In this document: one piece after another, positions 12,168-23,970 of the stretch
Layout: every line of letters starts with the position of its first letter
Position numbering within the stretch: position 1 is the stretch's first letter
Assembly (NCBI GenBank): GCA_026874595.1
Contig: CM049308.1
Coordinates: 76,185,124-76,249,123, forward strand
DNA from: Sipunculus nudus
Lineage: Eukaryota > Annelida > Sipuncula > Golfingiida > Sipunculidae
DNA: 64,000 bases
Reading direction: 5' to 3'
Notes under the pieces: model-generated
Told to the model about the DNA's origin: nothing
Database searches by the model: none
The model's input: the letters and a program-made list of their open reading frames with translations, nothing else
Made by a program: the position numbers and the translations under genes

Positions 12168-14972
12168 TTATTCTGAGGGGTACTTACTACGAAGGATATG
12201 GGTAACAGAGACCTAATTACATGTTTTCACACAGACTTTTCATGGACCTCATTTGATGTCAAGTTAGAAGAATCTAGGTCAAGCGGTTACGATTTGTGCC
12301 CTGTTAACAGATGACAGTTTCTTTGAAGGTCTCAAAAATAAAGAAAAAAAATTCGTAGATTGGAAAAAAATACAGGTGGCGCCACCAGTTTGCAGGAACT
12401 GATGGAACATCCAATGATCAATATTCATGCAAAGAATCATGGTGATCAATGCAGTAGTTATTCAGATACTTGAGCTTTTGTATCAAATTTTGCATTATTC
12501 TAGGGGGGGGGGGTACTTTGGAGCACCATAGCTCCAAGGATATGGGTAACTGAGACCTAATTTCAGGTTTTCAAGGAGATTTTTCAAGGACCTCCCTGGA
12601 TATTAAGATTGAAGATTCCAGGTCGAGTGGTTACGATTTGTTCCCTGTTAACAGATGACAGTTTCATTGCAGGTCTGAAAAAAAAAGAGAAAAAAATTCG
12701 TAAAAATTGAAAAAAATATAGGTGGCACCACCAGTCTACAGATAGTGATGGAACATCCCATGATCAATATTCATGCAAAGAATCATGGTGATCAATGCAG
12801 TAGTTATACAGATACTTGAGCTTTTGTATCAAATTTTGCATTATTCTGGGGGGGGGGGGGAGGGGGGGGGGTACTTCGGAGCCCCATAGCTCCAAGGATA
12901 TGGGTAACAGAGATCTAATTTCAGGTTTTCAAGGAGATTTTTCATGGACCCCCCTGGATATTACGTTTGAAGATTCCAGGTCCAGTGGTTACGATTTGTG
13001 CCCTGTTAACAGATGACAGTTTCATTGCAGGTCTGAAAAAAAAAGAGAAAAAGGGAGGGGGGGGGGTACTTCGGAGCCCCATAGCTCCAAGGATATGGGT
13101 AACAGAGATCTAATTTCAGGTTTTCAAGGAGATTTTTCATGGACCCCCCTGGATATTACGTTTGAAGATTCCAGGTCCAGTGGTTACGATTTGTGCCCTG
13201 TTAACAGATGACAGTTTCATTGCAGGTCTGAAAAAAAAAGAGAAAAAAATTCGTAAAAATTGAAAAAAATATAGGTGGCACCACCAGTCTACAGATAGTG
13301 ATGGAACATCCCATGATCAATATTCATGCAAAGAATCATGGTGATCAATGCAGTAGTTATACAGATACTTGAGCTTTTGTATCAAATTTTGCATTTTATG
13401 GGGGGGTACTTCCGAGCCCCATAGCTCCAAGGATATGGGTAACAGAGACCTTATTTCAGGTTTTCAAGGAGATTTTTCATGGACCTCCCTGGATTTTAAG
13501 TTTGAAGATTCCAGGTCCAGTGGTTAAGATTTGTGCCCTGTTAACAGATGACAGTTTCACTGCAGATCTGAAAAAAGAGAAAAAAATTCGAAAAAATTGG
13601 AAAAAATACAGGTGGCGCCATCAGTCTGCAGGAAGTGATGGAACATTCCATGATCAATATTCATGTAAAAAATCATGGTGATGAATGCAGTAGTTATTCA
13701 GATACTTAAGTTTTTGTATCAAATTTTGCATTATTCTGGGGGGGGGGTGGGGTACTTCGGAGCCCCATAGCTCGAAGGATATGGGTAACAGAGACCTAAT
13801 TTTAGGTTTTCAAGGAGATTTTTCATGGATCTCCCTGGATATTAAGATTGAAGATTCCAGGTCGAGTGGTTACGATTTGTGCCCTGTTAACAGATTACAG
13901 TTTCATTGCAGGTCTGAAAAAAAGAGAAAAAAATTTGTAAAAATTTGAAAAAATATAAGTTGCACCACCAGTCTACAGAAAGTGATGGAACATCCCATGA
14001 TCAATATTCATGCAAAGAATCATGGTGATCAATGCAGTAGTTATTCAGATACTTGAGCTTTTGTATCAAATTTTGCATTATTCTGGGGGGTGGGGGGGGG
14101 GTACTTCGGAGCCCCATAGCTCCAAGGATATGGGTAACAGAGACCTTATTTCAGGTTTTCAAGGAGAATTTTCATAGACCTCCCTGGATATTAAGTTTGA
14201 AGATTCCAGGTCCAGTGGTTACGATTTGTTCCCTGTTAACAGATGACAGTTTAATTGCAGATCTGAAAAAAAGAGAAAAAAAAGAGAAAAAAATTCGAAA
14301 AAATCAGAAAAACTACAGGTGGCGCCACCAGTCTGCAGGAAGTGATGGAACATCCCATGATCAATATTCATGTAAAGAATCATGGTGATCAATGCAGTAG
14401 TTATTCAGATACTTGAGCTTTTGTATCAAATTTTGCATTATTCTGGGGGGTGGGGTACTTCGGAGCCCCATAGCTCCAAGGATATGGGTAACAGAGACCT
14501 TATTTCAGGTTTTCAAGGAGAATTTTCATAGACCTCCCTGGATATTAAGTTTGAAGATTCCAGGTCCAGTGGTTACGATTTGTTCCCTGTTAACAGATAA
14601 CAGTTTCATTGCAGATCTGAAAAAAAAAAAAGAGAAAAAAATTTTTAAAAATCAGAAAAACTACAGGTGGCGCCACCAGTCTGCAGGAAGTGATGGAACA
14701 TCCCATGATCAATATTCATGTAAAGAATCATGGTGATGAATGCAGTAGTTATTCAGATACTTGAGCTTTTGTATCAAATTTTGCATTATTCTGGGGGGGG
14801 GGGGGTATTTTGGAGCACCATAGCTCGAAGGACATGGGTAGCAGAGACTTAATTTCAGGTTTTCAAGGAGATTTTTCATGGACCTCCCTGGATATTAAGT
14901 TTGAAGAATCCAGGTCCAGTGGTTAAGATTTGTGCCCTGTTAACAGATGAGAGATTCATTGCAGATCTGAAA
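12168..14972 (+). repeat. Tandem array of ~345-bp units with G-runs
   Basis: This is the uninterrupted part of the beta-element interior, with about eight units at 337-359 bp spacing. The unit around 13050 is a partial duplication that drops the spacing to 207 bp. Each unit contains a variable G-run of 5 to more than 12 bases before GTACTTCGGAGC. The open frames of 60-111 codons here repeat with the unit, run through the G-run and have no domain, so they are not called as genes. Confidence 0.85.
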
Positions 14973-16484
14973 CAAGGGACCTATGGGTCACGGCGCTCAG
15001 CTGATCATGACTGAACTATAAATGTATCACCATTGTGATACTATATTTAGTCGACAAAACTTATGAATATCATGGACCTATTAGGCTATTATAAAGGAAT
15101 ATAATGTAATATGCGAGTAAATCATGTATGAAATTACCTGACTGATGGATTAATATGGAGTAAATATAGTGGTTTATTTTTTATTTATTTGGGAGCTGTT
15201 GAAAATAGCAATATATTTGAGCAAATATGAATGCAATGACAGTACACTAAGCAGTGGTAGAATGATGATAAGGCTATTTGTTGAAGGATCTATAGTGTAT
15301 AGAAGTCCGCAAGATTTCAATTTGACATATATAATGTTATTATTAACTATGCTGAAGAGTGGATTTATGAATTGTGACTGTATGACATGATATCTCTTAG
15401 GTCTTGACAAGGTACATTATATTGATGCCCACCACATCTACATATTACACAATATTGACATAATTTCTGGCACGTACATAGGCAACAAACAGTTATACAA
15501 TATATAAAAATATGAATATATCTGATTCAACTTGTTCTCATTTACTGAGGCTGACACTGGGACGGGGTTCTGAGAAGGAAACAGTGTGGGCAGCAAGGAG
15601 GGTTGGATGTAGAGAGAAAAGGAGATAGAGAGAGGAGGGAGCATTCAACAGTACTTAAACACCTGGAAGGTTAAAATCTAAAATATTATGAAATGTAGAT
15701 AAAGTCTGAGAGAAAGAGGTAATCTAGGCTATGGTTGGTTGATATGATTGAAGAAATTGTTGCAAATAATATTTTAAGATCTGACCTTGCGCTTTCATTG
15801 GATACCTTTTTGACAGGCTGTTGACAGTTCAACATTTTACACATTTGTCTAATGAGATCCAATTTTTTTAATTTAAACTTGAATTAAACTGTTTTTTCTA
15901 TTTTATGATATGTATACAGTTGCTATAAAATCCCCACTCCACAGGCGGAAGGACTTGATGGAGGGGGGGGGGGTTACGATGGGAGTTACAACGCCTCTGT
16001 CTCTCTGTATATATTTTCTTCAAATTATTAAATTTTATGCTATAGCAATAGCACTATTGTTGACAGTGCGAAGGAGCAAGGACTTAGTGGGGTGGGGGAA
16101 GGGGATGGTGGGAGTTACAATACCCTTCCATATACGTACAGGATATGAAATTTAATTAATCAGAGCTTACAGGGAAAAAAAAGTTTATTCATAATTATTA
16201 AATATTTAAAACGGGCAAGAAAGCTAGAGAAACAAAGCAAATAATTTTAATTCCCATTCTTCTGAGCCAGGAAATTATGAACAATTTTTACATAAATTCC
16301 CTTTTTTATAACATCATTTTTTTCCAGGTTTGAAAATGTAACTATACATTTAGAGTATAACATATATATGTGAATATTTCAGTTGATTCACATTTCTTAA
16401 TTGCATCAACATATATATCTAATAAATTAGGTTTATAGTACCTGTCAACATAATGGGGTGGAGTAAGGAAGGGAGGCATAGGGG

Positions 16485-16498
16485 TGAGAGAGAGAGAA

Positions 16499-16530
<32 letters not shown>

Positions 16531-16560
16531 CTAGAAAGAGAGAAAGGGAAAGAGAGAGGA
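16485..16560. repeat. (GA)n microsatellite
   Basis: A GA-rich tract within the alpha element copy 2. The Arg/Glu-rich and Ser/Leu-rich frames across it are low-complexity artefacts. Confidence 0.9.
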
Positions 16561-17123
16561 GAAAGCCTCTCTGGTAATTACTGCCTGACCCAGCCTGACC
16601 CAGACACTCACAGAAGCAGTAGGCAAGGAGTGAAGGTGTTATGTAACAGCCTGGAACACTGTTAACCAATGACTTGATGTAAACATTCAAGACATGGTGC
16701 TATAAATATGGGTCACTGTGCTCAGCTGAAGTTGGCCTTGAAGGTAAAAATCTAAAATAATAATGGAGATCAAGTCTAAGATGAAAAGGTAATATATGCC
16801 ATGGCTGGTTGACATGATTGGTTTGTATTGATGAGTGAGAAATTGTTGCAAATAATATTTTGTGACCAAACCATGCATTCTCTAATGTCAAAATTGAAGC
16901 ATGTGAGCAGTTTGTGAACATAAGATGTATATTATTACCATGTTCATTGACTGGCTTTTTGATAGTTTGTTGACAGTTCAGTAGTTTACACATTTGCTCA
17001 ATTGGATCTATTTTACATAATATATATTATTAAATATATGTATTTTTATTTTATAAAATGTATACAGTTGAAATATAACTGATGTCTCCAGTCCCCAGAT
17101 GCAAGAACCTGGTGGTGGTGGTT

Positions 17124-17969
17124 GGGGGGGGGGGGGGGGGCTGGAATGATGGGAGTCACAACATCTCTGTATTAACATAGTGTATATACATATAGGATTT
17201 CCACTTAATTCAACAATACTTACAAGATTAAATAGTCCATTCACAATTACATAATATTTAAAAAAGGACAGACAGACTGTTAGACAAACAAAGCTGATAA
17301 TATATTTTAATATTTTAAAGTTTTTCATCTGCAATATTACACATCTGAATACATAAGTTGCTTTCAAATTTCAGACTTTAATGGCTTAAATCCATACACA
17401 TACAGCATATGAAAGTTATTTCAACAGTGCTTAAAGGAAAAATTTCATAATTAGTATATATATTTAATGATAATTAAGAGATGATGGACAGACAAGAGCT
17501 GATCACTTTATGTTCCATTCTCCTGGGGCAAGAATATGTTTCAATATTAGATCTTAATTTTTTCTAATCCAATTATCTTTCAAATTGAAAAAAAATGTAC
17601 ACATTTGCAATAATAACTAATGTCCCAGTGCACAGGTGACAGTGAGGTGCTAAGGATCAATGACAGCTGGGGGGGGGGGGGGGGGGGGAAGAGATGGGAT
17701 TAACAACACTTTTGCATAAACATTCAGGGGAAACAAAGCCTGATCTCCAATTCTGCTGAGGCTCGAAAATAATGAACACATGTTTGTATTAGATCCTCAT
17801 TTTTTTATTTTAAGTTTAATTTGTATACATTTCCAATATAACATATATTTCTGAACATAAACGTTGATTCATAATTCTAAATTGCATCATCATAAATCTC
17901 AATCTTGTCATGTAACACCACATCATGCATACAAATGTATATTTATATATTCATGGGGGGGGGGGGGGG
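17124..17969. repeat. Three long poly-G tracts
   Basis: Runs of 17 G (17124-17140), 20 G (17669-17688) and 15 G (17955-17969) lie within the alpha element copy 2. Further runs are at 15962-15972 and 12848-12871. Runs this long could form G-quadruplexes and are prone to length change and sequencing error. Confidence 0.8.
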
Positions 17970-19444
17970 AGGGGGTGTGATATGAGAACAATTGTACACC
18001 TGTCACAGCAGGGGATCTCCCCCAGTGACTGAAACAAATCAGGAACCCTGGCATAGCTGACTTCCAGTGACCTGGAGTGGCCTACCTGCATCTGGAACAA
18101 AGCAAGTGACTACAATAGACCCTCAAGATAAAATTCAATAACTAGCCTAATTTTCAACCTTTTAGTTTCAAATTTCAGATTTAAACACATTAAATACTTA
18201 TGTTTACATTCTAAGAAAATTAAATCAACAGTACTCAAAGGGAAAAAATGTGCCATGGTCAAAGTTGGGTAAAATTTCAGGTACTGATTTTATGTTTATG
18301 CTAATAACTTATAAAATTTACAAAATACAGATCTAATTTTGGGTATACAATTGAATCTTAATTAAACAAAGTTATATACTTAAAAAAAATTCTCTAGCTT
18401 CAATAATTTTCATGAAACCTGAGTAAATATTTTTCCTGATTTTTTACAAAGTCAATTTTGTTTGGGCACATAACTTTAAACAATTACGCAATACTGACAT
18501 CATTTCTGGCATGTGCATAGCGAATGTATAGAAAAATATGTATATTATATATGATCAAAGTCAGATCAGTGGTTTTGATACTAGGCAGTCCTGAAGTGTA
18601 ACAAAGGGTTTTTAATGAAAAAATGAAGTTTTTCATTAATATCTCGAAGGAATTAAGTTCTGGTGACCAAATTCTTGGCATGGTAGGGGATTTTGGAGAC
18701 ATCTTACTGTATGCCTAATTTAAGGAACTTAGAGCTGAAGCTGGGAAGCTGAGCTCTAGCAAACTGCATAACACTAGGTTGATGTAAACAATATGTGACA
18801 TGGTGCTTGAAAACTTGAATAAAATCTACAGTTTTTGATCAACTGGTTTCAAATTTTATATGTTAACAGTTGAAATGCTAACAAAAACATGCTTTGAAAA
18901 TTAAATCCACAGCAGTTACAGGAAAAAAACGTGCCATGGTCAAAATTGGGCAAAGTTTAAGGTACCAATTTTTTATTTTTGCTAATATTTCAAAAAATTT
19001 AAAAGATTTTGATCAAATTTTGGGTATACAATTTAATTTTGATTAATAAAAGTTATATTACTGGAAAAAAAGTGCTTAGCTTTAACAAGTTTTGTGTTAA
19101 GTGATCAAATTTTTTTCCTGATTATTTACAAAATGCATTATGTTTGGGCCCATAACTTTTTTAAATTATATAATACAGACCCAATTTCTGGCATGTACAT
19201 AGGAACCATATAGAGGATTATTTATGGTAAATATGAGGAAAAACAGATGAGTGGTTTTGATATTAGGAAGTCCTGAAGTGTGAAAATAGGATTTTAATAA
19301 AAAATTGAGGTTTTTCCTTAATTTCTCAAAGGAACGAAGTCGCAAAGACCCAGTTTTCGGCTTGGTAGGAGATCTTGGGGACATCTAACATTATGCTGAA
19401 TTTTGGATTCCTAGGTCTTACGGTTTCAAAACGTGCCACATCTA

Positions 19445-19500
19445 CGGACGGACGGACGGACGGACGGACGGACGGACGGACGGACGGACGGACGGACGGA
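19445..19500. repeat. (GGAC)n microsatellite
   Basis: About 14 near-perfect GGAC units in the tail of the alpha element copy 2. This is the longest such run in the window. Confidence 0.9.
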
Positions 19501-20045
19501 CAGACGGACGGACGACGGACAATGGACCACGACTATAGCTCAGATGACTTATAGTCAGCTGAGCTAAAAAGAGAAAAAAAATAGAGAAGGGGCCACCAGT
19601 CTGCAGGAAGTGATGGAACATCCCATGATCAATATTCATGCAAAAAATCATGGTGATCAATGCAGTGGTTATTCAGATACTTAAGCTTTTGTATCAAATT
19701 TTGCATTATTCTGGGGGGTACTTTGGAGCACCATAGCTCAAAGGATATGGGTAACAGACACCTAATTTCAGGTTTTCAAGGAGATTTTTCATGGACCTCC
19801 ATGGATGTCAAGTGAGAAGATTCTAGGTCCAGCGGTTACGATTTGTGCCCTGTTAACGGACGGCCGGCTGACGGACGAAGGGTGATCGCTATAGCTCAGA
19901 TGACTTTCAGTCAGCTGAGCTAAAAAAGTAAAATTTTTTTTTGTCTAATTATATGCATAAAATTTGGTGATGCTAGCTCCTGCCATTTTTGAGATGGTAT
20001 GGGTAAACGGGAGGACGATGCCACATTATCGCATAAGCTCACAGG

Positions 20046-20329
20046 TTTCAAGATTTATAATTGTAACAGATAGATTCTGAAGTAATAGCAAAAGTCATCA
20101 GTAATAGAAGCCATGTAATAGGAACCCCTTTCTGCCTTCTTTATCAAGGTTCTTTCTAACTTAAAATCGAATTCAATGTAACATTTTAAATTTGATTTTT
20201 AACAAGAAACATTGCTTGGGGAAAACTGGCCTTGATATATTTCCATGTAGTTTGATATTAGCCCACTAAAAAGAGGTTTTCTCTTACTGGTTGCTTAAAA
20301 TCATGCAACTTTTATTAAAATAAAAAATT
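20046..20329. other. No feature seen
   Basis: AT-rich sequence between repeat C copy 2 and block E copy 2. I see no ORF, RNA gene or repeat that I can match elsewhere in the window. Confidence 0.4.
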
Positions 20330-21424
20330 TCTAAAATATTAAAATTTCATGACAATGAAGTTGAATTTCATAAATGTACATACCATCTGCAATATTACTT
20401 CACCCATTTAAAATTATATAAACTATCTAATACTGATTTAAATTACTTTTGGGCTGTTTTTGATTGAAGGGTTTTTTAAAGGGATGCATCCTTCAGACAC
20501 ATTCACACACTCTAGCAGTCTCCTCAGTCATTCCAGCCACTCCATACTGATCAACAAGAAAACAATACAAAAAGCACAATTTACTCTCTGCATCATGCAG
20601 AGTGGATGGTGAATTTTGACTGCAAAATTCAGTCAGATCTTGCTTAGTTTAGGGATAATACATAACTGGAACACAATCAGACAAGTATCCATACAAACCA
20701 AAGAGAACATTTTGTACAAACAAAAAATGGAGAGAACTATTTAAAAACGCCTGTTGAAAACAGTTATACATGTACCTTAATAAACTAATCCAATATATAG
20801 CTGATATTGTTTGTGAATTTTAGCAAATGATTTTGTGTGATGTCTGTGTTATGTGAGAATAAGTTAAATACATAAACAAGGGCGTATTATCTTTACACAG
20901 TATTTTAACGGAATCTACAATTGCTCTCTTTCACCATATTGGAAAAAACATTAACTGACTTTTCAAAGTATATACAAATTTCAGATGTAACATTACTCTC
21001 TGCCCACTGTCAAAGCTGGACAACCAATCATATCTGTAACATATACTCTGATTGGTGTCGTGATTCCTGGGAACTATAGCTTCTGTTAAATTTTCCCTGA
21101 CTGGTTCAGTCTCTGTAACATTTAATCTGACTGCATGGTGTCTGTAAAACTACTGTGATTATTGTATTGTCAGTGACGTTTAATCTGATTTAATTTGTTA
21201 ATCTTTATTTTAATTGTACAGTGTCTGCAATTTCAAATCATTTTTTTATTTATAAATTTTTATTAGAATTGTATAGTGTCTGCAATATCAACTCATTTTT
21301 TTGTCATGTTTTACAAAATGGTATCATTTTTATCTAATGAATATTTATTCAATGAATATTTAATGAATCCGGATAAACCAGTATGACCACTGTCCAACAA
21401 ACAAATAAACAATCTTTTTCCTGA
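20330..21424. repeat. Duplicated block E, copy 2 (uninterrupted)
   Basis: A single 1.1 kb block that aligns with 3047-3458 plus 8250-8967. It is the empty-site version for the element inserted at 3459-8249. It contains paired TTTTATTTATAAATTTTTAT-like and TGTCTGCAATATCAACTCAT-like repeats but no gene. Confidence 0.75.
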
Positions 21425-22584
21425 TTCATACTATAATATAATGAATCATGACCAGATTTATTAAGTTACAACTATTATAATAGTCTTTTAGAACTGCAGT
21501 TGAGACTGCAGTTTGAAATAACTTTTATAATCTTAAATTGATTATAACTATTAAATGACTGGTAAAAAAATCATCCAAACATAGAAAATGCAAAGGTGAA
21601 CATTGCAACACAAGTCTTTGTGGCAATGTGGTTATATCACCTAGTCAGTTAAAACACTTGTCAGCTTTCATTTTTATTTGTTCACATATCATTGGTCAAT
21701 AGTCAGTCTATATTTGACAACTGAAACAAAAAAAAATACATTATAAGGAAAGAAGGTAATCCAAGGTTAACATACACTGACCACTAAGAAACTACAATAA
21801 ATAAAAACCTTAGTCTTAACTTGTACAGGCAACAAATCCAAAACCATCACAATCTTGAATCAACACAACTGATAACAAAAAACAGTATCTGTCCACTCAG
21901 GAACAGGGCAAAACAGAATGCTTGTTTTGTATTGGTAGCAAATAATATGCCATAGAGAAGAACATATACTGTAAAGCATGTTGACATAGCCAGTGTTCAG
22001 TGAAAGTATCTGGATGAATGATAAATGGCAATAAAATGTACACATCAACTTTATCTGGGGTGACACTGGAGTTAAAACTCTTCAGGTAGTCATGGTAACC
22101 TGCAACAAGTCTGTTGTTTGAACAATACCCAGGCACTTAAGACTTTAAACAAGCATTTGATTAAACAATCTGATATTTCAGAAGGGGAAGAAAATTTCAA
22201 CTCGAAAATGATTAAATCTATGCTATGTGTTTGGGAATCTGTCAACAAGAAGATGGACAATCCAAATATTTTTCATGGTTTCTGTGCATCTTTTCACATG
22301 TATTACCAGAGATTTGATTAACAGTGTTCTGGTGGAAAGTGATATAATTCACCATGAACATGTTCTCTTGTTTTCTGCAGTCGATTTTAGGCAATTTCAT
22401 CCTTCATCGTAACTTTGTTCAACAGAGTCAGTTATGGGATCAAATGCATCTCAATGGATTATATCTCATGCCTGAGATGCTTAAAATACATGGGCACCTT
22501 CACAGCAATTATCCATGTTATTCATGTTTTTCAAGACAAAAAAACATTCAGTTTGATAATGCCGGTAATACCCGTGTCCCCTTT
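21425..22584 (-). other. Downstream region and probable 3' UTR of DCAF5
   Basis: This stretch lies directly after the DCAF5 stop codon on the minus strand, with no clear repeat and no conserved ORF. The 3' UTR should begin at 22584 and run leftward. Several minus-strand AATAAA-like sites exist in the AT-rich text, so I cannot choose the polyadenylation site. Confidence 0.4.
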
Positions 22585-23970
22585 TTAATCTTCATCACTG
22601 GAAACTTCGTCCTTATTAATTCTTCTGTAATGTCTTTTGGCTTTATCTGTTCTGTGACGTGACCTTTTAAACTCAGTCCTTCCTGGCAGGTGGCGTGAAC
22701 TATCATTAGCTCCACTGGAGGAATTTGACGTAATAAGGTCCTCACAATTGCGACATTGGCTCTGACCTGAGTCCACAAATTGTTTGCACGAGTCTATATG
22801 AAGGTTGACAACTGATGTGGAATTAGTATTATACTGAACGTTTCCATTATGTTGGGCATCACAGGTTTTTTCCTCCACTGGCTTTAATTCTGAACTTGAG
22901 CAACAGGTGCCCATCGAGGTACTGGGTTTCTGATTGTTATTCCCTGACGATCCGTCAGCGAGTTTGATATCACAGTTATGTGACAGATCTGTCCGTGAAG
23001 GCTTTTGTGACAAGTCTAACACAGTATTATTTATGTCACAGCTCTGACTAAGGTGAGCTGCTGTCTCCAACAACAGCGGAATACTGGAACCTGAAACACT
23101 AGTGTTGCTGGTGACACTGATGGGAGACTGCGTGGTTCGAGTACTGCTCCCGAGTCCTTCATCACTGCTTTCACAATCACTCATGATTACTTTGGCGTGC
23201 AATGCTTTTAAACGTTTAAATCCAGCATTATTCCTCTGTGACTCGATGGTCTCTGCCAAGTTTTCACTATCACTTAGTGAGCTCGTGCTACTTTTCAGAC
23301 TACGTTTCACTGCTTTATTCCTATTCGTTTCTGTTTCAGAGTCCGATGAAAGTGTCCCACTCAGCTGGGTAAGAATGGAGGTCCTTGATGTACTGGAGCC
23401 TGTATGAGACCTCAGTAAGCGTGATTCCCTTTCAAATCTTTTCTGCCTTTCACTGCGGCGTATGTTTGCAATGTATTCTTTACGACGTTGAGCTATTAAG
23501 CTAGATATGCTTCTGCGTTCAAGTTCAGGTCTCTGACCAATCAGAGGCACTCCTTCAGGGCTCCCTGTGCTATTTTCCCCTTGCATGCTTGCATCCGATG
23601 ACATCAGAGAGTTAATCGCAAGGAGGAATGGACTTTGATCAGTCTCAGAGTCCGTCTGTTGCCGATTATCATCAGAATCATCAGATGGCGACACTGCTCT
23701 CAGCACCCTGTGTAGTATATCAGAGTCTGCTGGGCTGCTATCGTCAGAGCTCCATCCCTCCAGTTCTCGCTGCACCAGGGAATCAAAGAACGCCATCATG
23801 CGAGGATCCTCGTCCATTGATTTGTGACTGTAGTCATGAGTCATAACCTGTCCTGACCGTAGTACCAAGTTCAAGTACTCCTCGTGAGTATACACTGGCC
23901 GTTCGCTATGTTCGCTGGAATGATCTCCAAGGTCACCTTGACTCTCTGGTAACTGGAATGGACTCCACAA
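22585..23970 (-). CDS. DCAF5: DCAF5 terminal exon (461 codons plus stop)
   Basis: The acceptor is a TTTCTTTTCAG-like tract ending at 23971, phase 0. The exon opens with LWSPF, continuing the last WD40 blade, then YTHEEYLNLVLRSG and EDPRMMAFFDSLVQRELEGWSSDD, the conserved segment after the propeller. The remaining 350 or so residues are Ser/Asp/Glu-rich and probably disordered, with little conservation that I can see. The C-terminus has a basic patch (KRSRHRTDKAKRHYRR), possibly a nuclear localisation signal, followed by an acidic end (DEVSSDED). The whole tail sits in one exon, unlike the finely split propeller. Confidence 0.92.
   Translation of the reverse strand: MWSPFQLPESQGDLGDHSSEHSERPVYTHEEYLNLVLRSGQVMTHDYSHKSMDEDPRMMAFFDSLVQRELEGWSSDDSSPADSDILHRVLRAVSPSDDSDDNRQQTDSETDQSPFLLAINSLMSSDASMQGENSTGSPEGVPLIGQRPELERRSISSLIAQRRKEYIANIRRSERQKRFERESRLLRSHTGSSTSRTSILTQLSGTLSSDSETETNRNKAVKRSLKSSTSSLSDSENLAETIESQRNNAGFKRLKALHAKVIMSDCESSDEGLGSSTRTTQSPISVTSNTSVSGSSIPLLLETAAHLSQSCDINNTVLDLSQKPSRTDLSHNCDIKLADGSSGNNNQKPSTSMGTCCSSSELKPVEEKTCDAQHNGNVQYNTNSTSVVNLHIDSCKQFVDSGQSQCRNCEDLITSNSSSGANDSSRHLPGRTEFKRSRHRTDKAKRHYRRINKDEVSSDED

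Larger units (their letters stand above)
14973..19567 (+). mobile_element. CAAG/CTAA element, subfamily alpha, copy 2
   Basis: The left end is CAAGGGACCTATGGGTCACG then GCGCTCAGCTG. The right end is a long GGAC run (19445-19500), GCTCAGATGAC, TTATA, GTCAGCTGAGC and TAA. It interrupts a beta unit: the left flank ends GCAGATCTGAAA and the right flank resumes AAAGAGAAAAAAA, which are contiguous in intact units such as 13920. The 3' half (18100-19567) is close to 4700-5940 and 7000-8249. A second truncated 5' end (ATGGGTCACTGTGCTCAGCT) occurs near 16707, so the copy may be composite. Confidence 0.75.
9753..19923 (+). mobile_element. CAAG/CTAA element, subfamily beta, copy 1
   Basis: The left end is CAAGTGGCCCATGGGCCATG then ACGCTCAGCTG. 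The right end is a GACGG run, then GCTCAGATGAC, TTTCA, GTCAGCTGAGC and TAA at 19923. Without the two nested elements (10418-12167 and 14973-19567) it would be about 3.8 kb. The interior is a tandem array of a unit of about 345 bp: AGGTGGCGCCACCAG core, TTTTGTATCAAATTTTGCAT, a variable G-run, GTACTTCGGAGC and GATTTTTCATGGACC. Cores lie near 12374, 12720, 13273, 13610, 13958, 14317 and 14665. One unit is shortened near 13050. No protein-coding gene was found. Confidence 0.75.
8968..20045 (+). repeat. Repeat family C, copy 2, split by nested elements
   Basis: C sequence is present at 8968-9752 and resumes at 19924-20045, ending near GCATAAGCTCACAGGTT as in copy 1. The 10.2 kb in between is the element 9753-19923. 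The left C arm stops at GCAGATAGCAAAA and the right arm continues with an A/T tract and GCATAAAATTTGGTGATGCT. The same order is contiguous near 2685-2770 in copy 1, apart from divergence. Confidence 0.65.

Noticed and set aside
12816-14736. Three similar ORFs of 66-111 codons (MSFCIKFCIILGGGG...)
   Set aside because: They repeat with the 345-bp unit, read through a variable poly-G run and include low-complexity Lys tracts. Their similarity is that of the DNA repeat, not of a protein family.
16445-16690. ORFs across the GA microsatellite
   Set aside because: Arg/Glu or Ser/Leu dipeptide repeats produced by the microsatellite.
5028-19384. Recurrent minus-strand ORFs of about 70 codons beginning MSPRSPTKPK or MCPKSPTMPR
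   Set aside because: They occur at the same place in each alpha-element unit, have no domain, vary in length between copies, and start within AT-rich repeat sequence. They are shadows of the repeat.
22118-22662. Plus-strand ORFs of 61-102 codons near the DCAF5 3' end
   Set aside because: They lie antisense to the DCAF5 coding exon and its 3' UTR and show no independent motif.
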